From Oxalobacter aliiformigenes (GTDB lineage Bacteria; Pseudomonadota; Gammaproteobacteria; Burkholderiales; Burkholderiaceae_D), in assembly GCF_027116575.1 (NCBI RefSeq), contig NZ_CP098252.1:806001-870000 (forward strand): a DNA stretch of 64,000 bases, written 5' to 3'. Numbering within the stretch: position 1 is the first letter of the stretch; each line of letters begins with the position of its first letter. The position numbers were made by a program, and so were the translations under genes. The notes beneath the pieces are model-generated. The model was not told the origin of the DNA, did not search any database, and was given only the letters and a program-made list of their open reading frames with translations. Of this stretch, positions 36,887 through 47,462 are shown piece by piece.

Positions 36887-39805
36887 ATGGCGATTAACAA
36901 TGTAGCCCAATTTGCTGCCGAACTGAATATGCCTTCCGACGTGCTGTTGAAGCAGTTGCGTGATGCCGGTGTGGAAAAAAATTCAATCAACGACACCTTG
37001 AGCAAGGAAGACAAGGATAAACTGCTGAGCTATCTGCGCGGTGCACATGGCGTACCGACAGGAGAAAAGCGTAAAATTTCGTTGACCCGCAAGGAGACGA
37101 GCGAAATCAAGCAGGCTGATGCCACCGGCAAATCCCGCACGATCCAGGTTGAGGTCAGAAAAAAACGGACATTTGTCAAACGGGACGAACAGGCTCTCCG
37201 TTCGGAAATAGAACAGAGAAAAGCGATTCCTCCGGTCATCGACGAAGCCGAAAGACAGCGGCGTGCAGAGGAAGCGCGCCGCCAGGCCGAACTGATCGCG
37301 CGACAGGAAGCCGAATTGCGCGAAAAACAGGCCCGACTGGCGAAAATGGAGGCCGAAAAACAGGCACGCCTGAAAGCGGAAGAAGCAGCGCGGCTCGAGG
37401 TGGAAGCGCTGAAACGGAAAGAGGCCGAACAGCGCGAGACTGAACGGATAGAAATGGAAAAACGGCAATTGGCTGCCGAGGAAAAGGCAGCGGCTGAAGC
37501 GGCAAAGAAAGCGGAAATGGCAAGAATGGCTGAAGAGGCGGCACAGGCCGAAAAGGCGAGAAAGGAAGCGGAAGCGCAGCGGATCAAACGGGCCGAAGAG
37601 GCCGAGCGTGCGCGCAAGGCTGTCGAGGATGAAGTCGCCCAGATCAAGGCCATGATGAGCGGTACCCGGAAAGTCGTCAAACAGCCGCCCAAGCAGGCGC
37701 CTGCACCGGCAGCACCTCAGGCGGCCGCGGCTGAAAACAGGGACAATGCGAAAAAAACGGGCACTCTGTCAAAACCGGTACAGCAGCCGGCCGCAGCCAA
37801 ACCGGCGGACAAGAAATCTTCTTCCGGAAAACCGGACAAGAAATCATCTGCCGACAAGAAAGCGGCCAGAACGGCTGGCTGGCAGGAAGAATCCGGCAAG
37901 AAACGCGGTTCCGGCCTGAAAACGCGAGGGGGTGATTCCCAGGGGGGCCGTGAAGGGGGCTGGCGAAGCAATTCGGGCGGGCCGAAAGGACGCCGTCATG
38001 CACCGGTCGTCGAGCGCGAAAGCAATTTCCATCAGCCCACAGAGGCTATTGTTCATGATGTCTATGTGCCGGAAACGATCACTGTTGCCGAACTGGCTCA
38101 CAAGATGGCCGTCAAGGCTTCCGAAGTGATCAAGCAGCTGATGAAACTGGGTCAGATGGTGACCATCAATCAGGTGCTTGATCAGGAAACGGCCATGATT
38201 CTGGTCGAGGAAATGGGGCATCGTGCTTTTGCCGCCAAGATTCAGGATGTTGAATCGCAACTGGAAGAAATCGGCAAGAACGACAATGCCGAGCTGTTGC
38301 CGCGTGCGCCGGTCGTGACCGTCATGGGCCATGTCGACCACGGCAAGACTTCGCTTCTGGATTACATCCGCCGTACGAAGATCGCTTCCGGTGAGGCGGG
38401 CGGTATCACGCAACATATCGGCGCCTATCATGTCAGGACCGAACGCGGTATCGTGACGTTCCTTGATACACCGGGACATGAGGCATTTACGGCCATGCGT
38501 GCGCGGGGGGCAAAAGCGACCGATATCGTCATTCTGGTGGTGGCCGCCGACGACGGTGTCATGCCGCAGACCAAGGAAGCGATCGCCCATGCGAAGGCCG
38601 CCGGAGTGCCGATCGTAGTCGCGATCAACAAGGTGGACAAACAGGGCGCCAATGTCAATCGCGTGACGCAGGAACTGGTTGCCGAACAGGTCGTACCGGA
38701 GGAATACGGTGGCGATTCCCCGTTTGTGCCTGTTTCCGCCAAAACAGGGCAGGGTATCGATTCGCTGCTGGAAAACGTGCTCTTGCAGGCCGAAATTCTG
38801 GAACTGAAGGCCCCGGTCGATGCCATGGCGAAAGGAATCGTGATCGAGGCGCGTCTGGACAAGGGGCGCGGACCGGTGGCGACTGTGCTGGTCCAGTCGG
38901 GAACACTGCATCGGGGCGATGTCGTACTGGCCGGGCCGGAATACGGCCGCGTCCGTGCCATGCTGGATGAAAACGGCAAGGCCATTACCGAGGCCGGCCC
39001 CAGTATTCCGGTCGAAATCCAGGGACTGACGGGTGTTCCGTCCGCCGGGGAGGAAATTATCGTTTTGAACGATGAACGCAAGGCTCGCGAAATCGGCCTG
39101 TTCCGTCAGGGCAAGTTCCGTGATGTCAAGCTGGCCAAGCAGCAGGCAGCCAAACTGGAAAACATGTTCGACCAGATTGCGGAAGGCGAGGTCAAGACAC
39201 TGCCGCTGATTATCAAGACCGACGTTCAGGGATCGCAGGAAGCGTTGTCCGCATCGCTTCTGAAACTGTCCAACGACGAAGTGCGCGTTCAGGTCGTTCA
39301 TGCTGCCGTCGGCGGCATTACCGAAACGGACGTCAATCTGGCGCTGGCTTCCAAGGCGGTCATTATCGGTTTCAATACCCGTGCGGACGCCCAGGCCCGT
39401 CATCTGGCGGAAACGAGCGGTGTCGATATCCGTTATTACAATATCATTTACGACGCGATCGACGATGTGAAAGCGGCCATGTCCGGCATGCTGGCCCCGG
39501 AAAAACGCGAACATGCCCTGGGTCTGGTCGAAATCAGGCAGGTCATCATGGTCAGTCGCGTCGGTGCGATCGCCGGCTGTTTCGTGACGGAAGGCCTTGT
39601 CCGCCGCGGTTCGCCGGTTCATCTGTTGCGTGACAATGTGGTGATCTGGTCAGGTGAAATCGATTCGCTCAAACGCTTCAAGGATGATGTGAAAGAGGTC
39701 AAGGCCGGTTTCGAGTGTGGTTTGACGCTGAAAAATTACAATGACATCAAGGTCGGTGACCAGATCGAGGTGTATGAAATCCAGGAAATTGCCCGTTCCC
39801 TGTGA
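36887..39805 (+). CDS. infB: Translation initiation factor IF-2
   Basis: A 972-residue protein from ATG 36887, with AGAAAGAGG upstream. The N-terminus has an IF2-N domain ([20 protein letters not shown]), then a long charged Ala/Glu/Lys/Arg coiled segment to about 260 and a Lys/Gly-rich linker. The G domain begins at GHVDHGKTS (481-489), with DTPGHEAF and NKVDKQGAN. The C-terminal domains bind initiator fMet-tRNA. It positions fMet-tRNA on the 30S subunit and promotes subunit joining. It lies 57 bases after nusA. Confidence 0.97.
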   Translation: MAINNVAQFAAELNMPSDVLLKQLRDAGVEKNSINDTLSKEDKDKLLSYLRGAHGVPTGEKRKISLTRKETSEIKQADATGKSRTIQVEVRKKRTFVKRDEQALRSEIEQRKAIPPVIDEAERQRRAEEARRQAELIARQEAELREKQARLAKMEAEKQARLKAEEAARLEVEALKRKEAEQRETERIEMEKRQLAAEEKAAAEAAKKAEMARMAEEAAQAEKARKEAEAQRIKRAEEAERARKAVEDEVAQIKAMMSGTRKVVKQPPKQAPAPAAPQAAAAENRDNAKKTGTLSKPVQQPAAAKPADKKSSSGKPDKKSSADKKAARTAGWQEESGKKRGSGLKTRGGDSQGGREGGWRSNSGGPKGRRHAPVVERESNFHQPTEAIVHDVYVPETITVAELAHKMAVKASEVIKQLMKLGQMVTINQVLDQETAMILVEEMGHRAFAAKIQDVESQLEEIGKNDNAELLPRAPVVTVMGHVDHGKTSLLDYIRRTKIASGEAGGITQHIGAYHVRTERGIVTFLDTPGHEAFTAMRARGAKATDIVILVVAADDGVMPQTKEAIAHAKAAGVPIVVAINKVDKQGANVNRVTQELVAEQVVPEEYGGDSPFVPVSAKTGQGIDSLLENVLLQAEILELKAPVDAMAKGIVIEARLDKGRGPVATVLVQSGTLHRGDVVLAGPEYGRVRAMLDENGKAITEAGPSIPVEIQGLTGVPSAGEEIIVLNDERKAREIGLFRQGKFRDVKLAKQQAAKLENMFDQIAEGEVKTLPLIIKTDVQGSQEALSASLLKLSNDEVRVQVVHAAVGGITETDVNLALASKAVIIGFNTRADAQARHLAETSGVDIRYYNIIYDAIDDVKAAMSGMLAPEKREHALGLVEIRQVIMVSRVGAIAGCFVTEGLVRRGSPVHLLRDNVVIWSGEIDSLKRFKDDVKEVKAGFECGLTLKNYNDIKVGDQIEVYEIQEIARSL

Positions 39806-39875
39806 TTTTTCTCCCGTGTGGCCTTGAATTTGGGGTATTGTAATGACTGGGGTTAATTTTTGAAGGGAGTGGATC

Positions 39876-40268
39876 ATGGCAAGACATAGCAAATCGATTC
39901 CCGGCCGCAGCTTGCGTGTGGCTGACCAGATCCAGCGCGATCTGTCCGATATCATTTTTTCGGAACTGAAAGATCCGAATGTCGGGATGGTGACGATTAC
40001 GGAAGTGAAACTCACGCCCGATTATGCGAATGCCAAGGTGTATTTCACGATGCTGGACGATGATCCCGAAACGGTGAAAAGAACGCTGGATAGCTTGCAC
40101 CATGCATCCGGGTTCATCCGGATGCAGCTGGGCAAGCGGCTTCATATCCATACCCTGCCCTATTTGTCTTTCGTCTATGACAATTCGATTGCGCAGGGTG
40201 TGGCGTTGTCCCATCTGATCGACGTGGCCAATTCCGAACGTGCCAGGGACGATGGCGGCGAGCTCTGA
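39876..40268 (+). CDS. rbfA: 30S ribosome-binding factor RbfA
   Basis: A 130-residue KH-fold protein from ATG 39876, with GGGAGTGG upstream. It binds helix 1 of 16S rRNA precursor and is needed in late 30S assembly, especially in the cold. Conserved features are [35 protein letters not shown] and the AKVYF strand. It is 70 bases downstream of infB and 50 bases before truB. Confidence 0.95.
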   Translation: MARHSKSIPGRSLRVADQIQRDLSDIIFSELKDPNVGMVTITEVKLTPDYANAKVYFTMLDDDPETVKRTLDSLHHASGFIRMQLGKRLHIHTLPYLSFVYDNSIAQGVALSHLIDVANSERARDDGGEL

Positions 40269-40318
40269 CGCTGTCGCCGGGTTAAAGCCGGCCGATTTCA
40301 CCGAGGTATCCGTTATTC

Positions 40319-41278
40319 ATGAATGATCCGGTTTCAGCCAGAAAAAAACGCATCGATATCGATGGTGTGTTGTTGCTGGACAAGCCGGCCGGTTTATCCA
40401 GCAACGATGCGCTAATTCGTGTCAAACGGATATTCCATGCCAAGAAGGCTGGCCATACCGGAACGCTGGATCCGTTTGCGACCGGTTTGTTGCCGCTGTG
40501 TTTCGGGGAGGCAACCAAGTTTTCACAGGATCTGCTGGACGCTGACAAGACGTATGAAACGGTCGTCCATCTGGGTGTGCAGACGACGACCGGCGACACG
40601 GAAGGCGACATTGTCATGGCCAGCGAGGTGCATGGTTTGACAAGGGACGGAATCGAGGCGGTTCTTTCCCGTTTCAGGGGAAACATATTGCAGGTTCCTC
40701 CCATGTATTCCGCGCTGAAACGCGACGGCAAGCCTTTGTACGAGTACGCCCGGGCGGGGCTCGAGCTGGAACGGGAAGCACGGCCGGTGACGGTTCATGA
40801 ACTGGTTCTGCTGGACTGTTTCCCGCCGTTTCTCACGTTGCAGGTGACGTGCAGCAAGGGAACGTATATCCGTGTGCTGGGCGAAGACATCGGCAGGGCT
40901 CTCGGATGCGGTGCGCATCTGAAATCTCTCCGCCGGACAAGGGTCGGGACGTTGACGCTGGCTTCCGCCGTGACGCTGGACGGACTGGCAAGGATGGCGG
41001 AAACGGGTGACGGCCATCCGGCCAGGGTGCTGGAACCGGTGGATTATCTGCTCTCGTCTTTTCCGTCAGTCAGGCTCGATGCCACACAGACGAACCGGTT
41101 CAGAAACGGGCAGCGTCTGTCGGCAGTCCGGGAAGCGATCGATGTGTCTGCCGGGCCGGGCCGTCGCCGTGTTTATGCTGCGGAAAGCGGTGTTTTTCTG
41201 GGAACGGCGCAATTGCGTTCCGATGGTGTGCTGGCACCGGAGAGACTGGTGTCGCTGGCCCGTTTTTCCGAATACTGA
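40319..41278 (+). CDS. truB: tRNA pseudouridine(55) synthase
   Basis: A 319-residue protein. The catalytic Asp51 is in GHTGTLDPFATG, preceded by GVLLLDKPAGLSSNDAL. It isomerises U55 in the T-loop of most tRNAs. YETVVHLG, PMYSALKRDGKPLYEYAR and CSKGTYIRVLGEDIG are all conserved, and the C-terminus carries a PUA-like region. It is the last gene of the rimP operon. Confidence 0.96.
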   Translation: MNDPVSARKKRIDIDGVLLLDKPAGLSSNDALIRVKRIFHAKKAGHTGTLDPFATGLLPLCFGEATKFSQDLLDADKTYETVVHLGVQTTTGDTEGDIVMASEVHGLTRDGIEAVLSRFRGNILQVPPMYSALKRDGKPLYEYARAGLELEREARPVTVHELVLLDCFPPFLTLQVTCSKGTYIRVLGEDIGRALGCGAHLKSLRRTRVGTLTLASAVTLDGLARMAETGDGHPARVLEPVDYLLSSFPSVRLDATQTNRFRNGQRLSAVREAIDVSAGPGRRRVYAAESGVFLGTAQLRSDGVLAPERLVSLARFSEY

Positions 41279-41432
41279 ATATTTCCGGAAAAAACCGGGC
41301 AATTCGTCTGCCGGGCCGCCAGCTGGCGGCGGGTGCGTCCGCAAGCCGTTTTATTTCCGTATTGTGTGAAGCCGGAAAACAGACGCGTGCTAAAATAACC
41401 AGTTATCCTTTTTTTCAATTTCTCGAGTTTTT

Positions 41433-43265
41433 ATGTCTGAAACCAAACGCGCTATCCGCAACGTCGCGATTATCGCGCACGTCGATCACGGCAAAACCAC
41501 ACTGGTCGATCAGTTGTTGCGTCAATCCGGAACTTTCCGTGAAAATCAGGCCGTCAGTGAACGGGTGATGGATTCCAATGATCTGGAAAAGGAACGCGGG
41601 ATCACCATTCTCGCCAAAAACTGTGCCGTGGAATATCAGGGAACGCATATCAATATTGTCGATACGCCGGGGCATGCCGATTTCGGTGGCGAGGTGGAAC
41701 GTGTCCTGTCGATGGTCGACGGTGTCCTGTTGCTGGTGGATGCCGTCGAAGGGCCGATGCCGCAAACGCGTTTCGTGACGCGCAAGGCGCTTGGTCTGGG
41801 ATTGAAACCGATTGTCGTCATCAACAAGATCGACCGTCCTGGTGCCCGTCCCGACTGGGTCATCAATGCCACTTTCGAACTGTTCGACAAACTGGGGGCG
41901 ACCGAGGAACAGCTCGATTTTCCGGTGATTTATGCCTCCGGACTGAACGGGTATGCAGGTCTGGACGAAAATATCCGTTCCGGCGACATGAGGCCACTGT
42001 TCAATGCCATTCTGGAATACGTCCCGGTCCGGGATGCCGATCCCGACGGTCCGTTCCAGATGCAGATTTCCTCACTCGACTATTCTTCCTATGTCGGCAA
42101 GATCGGCATCGGCCGTATCAATCGCGGCCGGGTCAAACCGCTGCAGGATATCGTTGTCATGAACGGGCCGGAATCGACGCCTGTCAAGGCCCGTATCAAT
42201 CAGGTGCTCTCTTTCAAGGGGCTGGAACGCAAGGTGATCGATGAAGCGTCGGCAGGTGATATTGTCCTGATCAACGGGGTCGAGGATATCGATATCGGTT
42301 CGACGATCTGCGATCCGGAACATCCCGATGCCCTGCCGATGCTGACGGTGGATGAACCGACCCTGACGATGAATTTTATGGTCAATACTTCTCCGTTTGC
42401 CGGACGGGAAGGCAAATTCGTGACCAGTCGCCAGTTGCGTGAACGGCTTGAACGCGAACTGAAATCGAATGTGGCGCTCCGGGTGGCACCGACCGATGAC
42501 GATACGGTTTTCGAAGTGTCCGGCCGTGGTGAATTGCATTTGACGATTCTGATTGAAAACATGCGGCGGGAGGGGTATGAACTGGCCGTTTCGCGTCCAC
42601 GGGTGGTGTACAAAACGATCGACGGGGTCAGGCACGAACCGTATGAAGCGCTGACGGTCGATGTGGACGAGGCGCATCAGGGCGGTGTCATGGAAGAACT
42701 GGGACGCCGTCGTGGCGAGTTGCAGGACATGCAGCCCGACTCCAAGGGACGTGTCCGGCTGGAATACCGGATTCCCGCCCGCGGGCTGATCGGTTTCCAG
42801 AGTGAATTCATGACCCTGACACGGGGTACCGGCATCATGAGCCACGTTTTTGATGATTATTATCCGGTCGATCCGAACCGGCCTGATACCGGAGGACGCC
42901 GAAACGGTGTGCTGATCTCGCAGGAGGACGGTGCGGCCGTCGCCTATGCCTTGTGGAAACTGCAGGATCGCGGGCGGATGTTCGTCAGCCATAACGATCC
43001 GGTTTATGAAGGCATGATCATCGGCATCCATTCCCGTGAAAACGATATTGTCGTCAATCCGATCAAGGGAAAACAGCTGACCAATATCAGGGCTTCCGGC
43101 ACCGACGAAGCCGTTCGCCTGGTACCGCCGATCCAGATGTCGCTCGAATATGCCGTCGAGTTCATCGAGGATGACGAACTGGTGGAAATCACGCCGAAAA
43201 GTATCCGGTTGCGCAAGCGCTACCTGTCGGATATTGACCGCAGGCGGGCGAACCGGTCGTCTTAG
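41433..43265 (+). CDS. typA: Ribosome-associated GTPase TypA/BipA
   Basis: A 610-residue translational GTPase starting [20 protein letters not shown], with the P-loop AHVDHGKTT at 15-23, [16 protein letters not shown] and [10 protein letters not shown]. It binds the 70S ribosome under stress and helps 50S assembly. The C-terminal TypA-specific domain is complete ([20 protein letters not shown]). The gap of about 155 bases from truB and a TGC-TAAAAT extended -10 at 41388-41396 suggest its own promoter. It ends in a strong terminator. Confidence 0.96.
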   Translation: MSETKRAIRNVAIIAHVDHGKTTLVDQLLRQSGTFRENQAVSERVMDSNDLEKERGITILAKNCAVEYQGTHINIVDTPGHADFGGEVERVLSMVDGVLLLVDAVEGPMPQTRFVTRKALGLGLKPIVVINKIDRPGARPDWVINATFELFDKLGATEEQLDFPVIYASGLNGYAGLDENIRSGDMRPLFNAILEYVPVRDADPDGPFQMQISSLDYSSYVGKIGIGRINRGRVKPLQDIVVMNGPESTPVKARINQVLSFKGLERKVIDEASAGDIVLINGVEDIDIGSTICDPEHPDALPMLTVDEPTLTMNFMVNTSPFAGREGKFVTSRQLRERLERELKSNVALRVAPTDDDTVFEVSGRGELHLTILIENMRREGYELAVSRPRVVYKTIDGVRHEPYEALTVDVDEAHQGGVMEELGRRRGELQDMQPDSKGRVRLEYRIPARGLIGFQSEFMTLTRGTGIMSHVFDDYYPVDPNRPDTGGRRNGVLISQEDGAAVAYALWKLQDRGRMFVSHNDPVYEGMIIGIHSRENDIVVNPIKGKQLTNIRASGTDEAVRLVPPIQMSLEYAVEFIEDDELVEITPKSIRLRKRYLSDIDRRRANRSS

Positions 43266-43285
43266 GTATCGGGTGTTGCTGCCGT

Positions 43286-43321
43286 ATGCAAAAAAGGAGC
43301 CGAAAGGCTCCTTTTTTGCAT
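43286..43321 (+). terminator. Intrinsic terminator of typA
   Basis: ATGCAAAAAAGGAGCC-GAAA-GGCTCCTTTTTTGCAT is a perfect 16-bp stem with a GAAA tetraloop and a T-run, about 20 bases after the typA stop. Confidence 0.92.
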
Positions 43322-43899
43322 GGGCACAAGGGAAACAGGTGGAAATATTGCAGAAATTTTGCCGGTAAAGCCAATGAAAAGGAAGCGGACCGGAAGAGTC
43401 TTGTTGCCACACCAATTGCATGGCGACATGATTTGCCGGTACTGCAGGCAGCATACATACGGATACTTGTCGGTTTTTCCACCTGTCCGGTCCGGTAATG
43501 GAAAAAGGAAAAAATACCGGGTTTTCTGTGGCAGGCGGGAATGGCGCTACAGAGGATCGCCGGTCGGCCCGCTTGCTTAAACGTTCCGTCCGACAGAGGT
43601 TCAGGGCAGGGAAGGACAGGGCTGACACTACTTGGTCATTTCGGTTTCCGTTAAAAACGTCATATTGAAATAGTTGTTTGGGCGCGACATGGGAAAAAAT
43701 TTTTTCGGTCGGAGCCGGCGGAAAAACAGGAATTGCCGGGTTTGCTTAACTTCAATAAAAAAGAAAATAAATCCGGTTTTTTTCGTTTTTCTGTTGATTT
43801 TGTCCATAAATAATCCGAATATGATCCGGTAATCTTTTTAATCGGTGACTGGCGGAAATTTTTGTCCGGTTCACGTAGGGGAGATGGACACTTTTTTTC
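43322..43899. other. Intergenic region between typA and hupB
   Basis: About 580 bases without a supported gene. Open frames here have no ribosome site or motif. The part from 43730 to 43840 is AT-rich and may serve as an upstream promoter or protein-binding region for hupB. Confidence 0.45.
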
Positions 43900-43928
43900 T
43901 TGACACATCTGTGACGCGCTTGTTTAAT
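43900..43928 (+). promoter_or_regulatory. Sigma-70 promoter of hupB
   Basis: A consensus TTGACA at 43900-43905 and TTTAAT at 43923-43928 with a 17-base spacer, preceded by a T-tract. The HU gene starts about 50 bases downstream of the expected transcription start. Confidence 0.85.
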
Positions 43929-43982
43929 GCATGAAACCTGGCTTGTCCCGGATAACTATCAATTAATTGTGGGGGTTGTTGC

Positions 43983-44255
43983 GTGAATAAAACAGAACTT
44001 ATTGATCATATCGCCAAATCCGCTGACATTTCCAAGGCAGCTGCCGCTCGTTCTTTGGAAGCCGTCATGGATGCGATTACGGAAACGTTGAAAAACAACG
44101 GCAGCGTGACACTGGTCGGTTTCGGAACCTTCAGTGTGGGTGAACGTGCCGCCCGTTCCGGTCGCAATCCGCGTACCGGAGAGGAAATCAAGATCGCGTC
44201 GGCCAAAGTTCCCAAATTTAAGGCTGGCAAATTGTTGAAAGATGCAGTAAACTAA
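43983..44255 (+). CDS. hupB: DNA-binding protein HU-beta
   Basis: A 90-residue protein with a GTG start at 43983, preceded by GTGGGGG. It bends and compacts DNA as a dimer. The sequence shows [20 protein letters not shown] at the N-terminus, the dimer core [11 protein letters not shown], and the DNA-binding arm [14 protein letters not shown] with the intercalating proline. It is followed by two tRNA genes and ppiD, an order that I recall as common in Burkholderiales. Confidence 0.97.
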
Positions 44256-44317
44256 CGCTTCTTTCGACGGAGCTGAAAAACGTCCGGTCTGACTGAAAAG
44301 ATTGTTTTAAAATTTTA

Positions 44318-44347
44318 TTGACAATTTTTCAGAAAGCAGTTTAAAAT
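44318..44347 (+). promoter_or_regulatory. Promoter of the tRNA-Val/tRNA-Asp pair
   Basis: TTGACA at 44318-44323 and TAAAAT at 44342-44347 with an 18-base spacer, about 50 bases before tRNA-Val. The stretch just upstream is AT-rich, like an UP element. Confidence 0.75.
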
Positions 44348-44402
44348 AACGTTTTTTAGCGACATGACAAACGTCGAGTTTGACTGGCTAGGTAAGTGAA
44401 AT

Positions 44403-44478
44403 GGGTGCTTAGCTCAGTTGGTAGAGCGGCGCCCTTACAAGGCGTAGGTCGGGAGTTCGAGGCTCTCAGCACCCACCA
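44403..44478 (+). tRNA. tRNA-Val(UAC)
   Basis: A 76-base tRNA. The acceptor stem GGGTGCT pairs with AGCACCC, followed by discriminator A and an encoded CCA. The D-arm is AGCTCAGTTGGTAGAGC, the anticodon is TAC at 44436-44438, and the T-arm contains GTTCGAG. It reads the GUA/GUG/GUU valine codons. Confidence 0.97.
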
Positions 44479-44502
44479 AGCAGTCAGACAGAAAAAGTTT
44501 TA

Positions 44503-44579
44503 GGAGTGGTAGTTCAGTTGGTTAGAATATCGGCCTGTCACGCCGGGGGTCGCGGGTTCGAGTCCCGTCCACTCCGCCA
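44503..44579 (+). tRNA. tRNA-Asp(GUC)
   Basis: A 77-base tRNA. The acceptor stem GGAGTGG pairs with CCACTCC, followed by discriminator G and an encoded CCA. The anticodon loop CTGTCAC carries GTC at 44537-44539. It lies 24 bases after tRNA-Val and before a strong terminator, so the pair forms one transcript. Confidence 0.97.
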
Positions 44580-44587
44580 CAAACTGG

Positions 44588-44620
44588 AAAAGGCGAACAT
44601 TACGTTCGCCTTTTTTTTTT
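44588..44620 (+). terminator. Intrinsic terminator of the tRNA pair
   Basis: AAAAGGCGAAC-ATTAC-GTTCGCCTTTT followed by further T residues, starting eight bases after the tRNA-Asp CCA. Confidence 0.92.
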
Positions 44621-44658
44621 ATCGTTTTTGAATCACATCTTAATGGGCAGAAATCGCC

Positions 44659-46602
44659 ATGCTCGAGTTTATACGCAATCACAAACGTCTGACTCAAATC
44701 ATTCTTCTGGTTTTCATCATTCCTTCCTTTATATTCGTCGGCGTCGAAGGATACAAACGTCTGGGTGACGGCGATGCCGTTGCCAAAGTCGATGGCAAGT
44801 CCATTACCCAGCAGGAATGGGACAGCGCGCAGCGCGAACAGGCTGAACGGCTTCGTCAGCGTGCCGCAGCACAGGGACAGCCGTTCGATTCCAAATGGAT
44901 CGAATCGCCACGGTTCAAATGGACGGTATTGCAGAATCTGGTTACGAGAAAAGTGTTGCTTGCGACTTTGAACAAGGAAAACCTGACTGTGCCGGAGCAG
45001 ATCGTTTTGCAGAAGATCCGTGAAATTCCCGGCCTGATCGGAGAAGACGGCAGACTGAACGAAGCCCGTTACAAGGAAGCGCTGGCGGCACAGGGACTCA
45101 ATCCGGATATGCATTTCGCCCTGATGCGTCAGGATCTGGCGATGCAACAGATTGCCGCGCCGGTCGAATTTTCCTCGTTTGAACCGAAAGAAGTCGTTTC
45201 ACGGATCTGGAATCTTTTCGAACAGGAAAGGGAAGTGCAGCGTCGGGTATTCGATGCGGCGACCTATCGCGGCAAGGTCAAGGTCACGGAGGATGAACTC
45301 ACCGCTTTCTACAAGGCGCATGAAGCGCAGTTCACCATTCCCGAACATGCCGATGTCGAACTCGTCGTGCTTGATATGCCGGCCGTTGAAAAGAATGTGA
45401 AAATCACCGACGCCGATCTCCAGAGCTATTATGCACAGAACAAGGAACGTTTCTCGGTTCCCGAAGAACGTCGGGCACAGCATATCCTGATCGCTGCACC
45501 GAAAACCGCTTCCGATTCCGAAAAAGCGGATGCCAGAAAGAAAGCGGAAGACTTGCTTGCCCAGCTGAAGGCCGATCCTTCCCGTTTTGCCGAACTGGCC
45601 AAGGCCAATTCCCAGGATCCGGGTTCGGCCCAGAAAGGGGGCGATCTCGGTTACTTTACCCGCGGCAAGATGGTCAAGCCGTTCAACGATGCCGTTTTCG
45701 GCATGAAAAAAGGGGATATCAGCGATCTGGTCCAGACGGATTTCGGTTATCACATTATTACCGTGACCGATATCAAACCGGCTGTCGCCAAGCCGCTGGC
45801 CCAGGTGAAAGATGGGGTGATGCAGGAACTGAAGCGTCAGCTGACCGGCAAGAAATTCGCTGAAATGTCGGAAACGTTTTCCAATACGGTTTACGAAAAA
45901 CCGGACAGTTTGAAACCTGTCGCCGAAGCACTGAAACTGACAGTACATACTTTCCCGAATCTGGCCCGCGATCCGGCGATCGCGTCCCGGCAGAATCCGA
46001 TGCTCGCCAATGAAAAACTCTTGCAGGCGATTTTCTCGGATGATGCCGTCAAGGGAAAACACAATACCGAAGCGGTGGAAGTCGCTCCCCAGGTTCTGGT
46101 CGCGGCCCGTATTGTCAAACATTATCCGGCAGAGCTGACGCCGTTTGAAAAGGTCAAATCTGTGGTGACGGAACAGGTCACAGGCGAAAAAGCAATGGTA
46201 TTGGCCCGCGAAGCGGGAGAAGCCGAACTGGCCCGGTTGAAAGATGGTGGCGTTCCGTCGGGATTTTCACCTGCCATCATGGTTTCCCGCCAGAAAATCT
46301 CAATGGCGGGCCGGGCCGATATGGCGCCGATCATGAAGGCCGATGTAACGAAACTGCCGGCTTATGTCGGTGTCGATGTGGCGCCGAACGGTTATGTGAT
46401 TTACCGTATCACCAAGGTCGTGAAACCGGAAAAAACGGACAAGAATCTGCGTGAAGTGATGAGTCGCCAGATGACGAACGTTATGGCCCAGCAGGAACTG
46501 GCCGCTTATCTGGAATATCTGAGGCAGCAGGCCAAGGTCGAGATTCTGGTCAAGAATCCTGACGGAGAAACCGCCGAAGCGGCAGCCGGGACCGATCGGT
46601 AA
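44659..46602 (+). CDS. ppiD: Periplasmic folding chaperone PpiD (SurA N-terminal + PpiC-type)
   Basis: A 647-residue membrane-anchored protein. The N-terminal cytoplasmic tip MLEFIRNHKRLTQ precedes one membrane helix (IILLVFIIPSFIFVGV), so the rest is periplasmic. Next come a SurA-like chaperone domain with the ITQQEWDSAQREQAERL pattern and a parvulin domain at about 268-365 (RRAQHILIAAP, SQDPGSAQKGGDLGYFTRG, VQTDFGYHIITV). A helical C-terminal half follows. It helps newly secreted proteins leave the SecYEG channel. By comparison with E. coli PpiD its prolyl-isomerase activity may be weak. Confidence 0.93.
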   Translation: MLEFIRNHKRLTQIILLVFIIPSFIFVGVEGYKRLGDGDAVAKVDGKSITQQEWDSAQREQAERLRQRAAAQGQPFDSKWIESPRFKWTVLQNLVTRKVLLATLNKENLTVPEQIVLQKIREIPGLIGEDGRLNEARYKEALAAQGLNPDMHFALMRQDLAMQQIAAPVEFSSFEPKEVVSRIWNLFEQEREVQRRVFDAATYRGKVKVTEDELTAFYKAHEAQFTIPEHADVELVVLDMPAVEKNVKITDADLQSYYAQNKERFSVPEERRAQHILIAAPKTASDSEKADARKKAEDLLAQLKADPSRFAELAKANSQDPGSAQKGGDLGYFTRGKMVKPFNDAVFGMKKGDISDLVQTDFGYHIITVTDIKPAVAKPLAQVKDGVMQELKRQLTGKKFAEMSETFSNTVYEKPDSLKPVAEALKLTVHTFPNLARDPAIASRQNPMLANEKLLQAIFSDDAVKGKHNTEAVEVAPQVLVAARIVKHYPAELTPFEKVKSVVTEQVTGEKAMVLAREAGEAELARLKDGGVPSGFSPAIMVSRQKISMAGRADMAPIMKADVTKLPAYVGVDVAPNGYVIYRITKVVKPEKTDKNLREVMSRQMTNVMAQQELAAYLEYLRQQAKVEILVKNPDGETAEAAAGTDR

Positions 46603-46620
46603 TGGGTGGAAAGGGACGTG

Positions 46621-47070
46621 ATGACACAACAGATCAGTGACAATCCGTATCTGAAAGATCTGGGACTGGAATTGCTCAGCATGGAAAACGGTACGGCCGA
46701 AGTCGGTATCCGTTTGCAGGAGCAGCATATGAACAGCTGGCAGGTCATGCATGGCGGTATCATCATGACGCTTCTGGATGCCTGTATGGCTCGTGCGGCC
46801 CGTTCCCTCGTGCCGGAGCTGACGTCGGCCGCCACCGTGGAAATGAAAACGAGTTTTTTCCAGCCGGGTGGCAAAATCAGCCAGCATATCGTCGCACGGG
46901 GAAGAGTGCTTCACCGGTCGACGACCATGTATTATTGTGAAGGCGAGATATGGAATGGCGATGCCCTGATCGCCAAATCAATGGGAACGTTCAAGGTTTT
47001 TCGCCGCAACGATATTGCTCGCCGGTTGAAAATGACGTCCTCGAAACATCTGCAGGTTGAAGAACAGTAA
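46621..47070 (+). CDS. PaaI-type hotdog-fold thioesterase
   Basis: A 149-residue protein from ATG 46621, with AAGGGA five bases upstream. It has a single hotdog domain: GLELLSMENGTAEVGIRLQE, then NSWQVMHGGIIMTLLDACMARA, where HGG and the following Asp are the active-site signature, and TVEMKTSFFQPGGKI. Members hydrolyse acyl-CoA thioesters in the cytoplasm; the substrate cannot be told from sequence. It lies 18 bases after ppiD and may be cotranscribed. Confidence 0.88.
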   Translation: MTQQISDNPYLKDLGLELLSMENGTAEVGIRLQEQHMNSWQVMHGGIIMTLLDACMARAARSLVPELTSAATVEMKTSFFQPGGKISQHIVARGRVLHRSTTMYYCEGEIWNGDALIAKSMGTFKVFRRNDIARRLKMTSSKHLQVEEQ

Positions 47071-47462
47071 GAGACCCCGGAGCATGGGAGAAACAGACTG
47101 TCATGCCGTTTTCCTGATATTTCCGGGAACGTTCGTGCCAGCCTGTTTGCCGGTTCCGATATAAAAAGGTCAGTATTTGTCCGGATTGTTGCCGGCTTGT
47201 GGATTCATGACAACTCGCCGGTTCCCGTTTTGCCGGCAGCAAGGCCGGTTGCCTGTCGGTTCGCAAAGCTGTCGGGCATTGTATTGTCCGTGCAGTGTCC
47301 GGGCATTTTTGGCAACGGATATGCGGATGAAAGTTTCTCGTTTGGTGCGACCTGGAGCCAACCCGGCTGAAAATCCTCCCCCGTTCCCTCCAGGCCACGA
47401 ACAGACGGAATATTGTCAGGCGGGTATTTTCTGTGGGCTCCGGGATAACAGACCTGTATTCT
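47071..47462. other. Intergenic region between convergent genes
   Basis: About 390 bases between the convergent thioesterase and nitroreductase genes. I see no supported gene and no clear terminator. Open frames here lack ribosome sites. Confidence 0.4.

Noticed and set aside
35120..36910. A 596-residue open frame on the minus strand
   Set aside because: Antisense to nusA and the rimP 3' end; no ribosome site or domain.
37844..39622. A 592-residue open frame on the minus strand
   Set aside because: It lies antisense to infB, where GC-rich third positions keep the opposite strand open; infB motifs are certain.
42072..43628. A 518-residue open frame on the minus strand
   Set aside because: Antisense to typA; the typA protein is complete and conserved.
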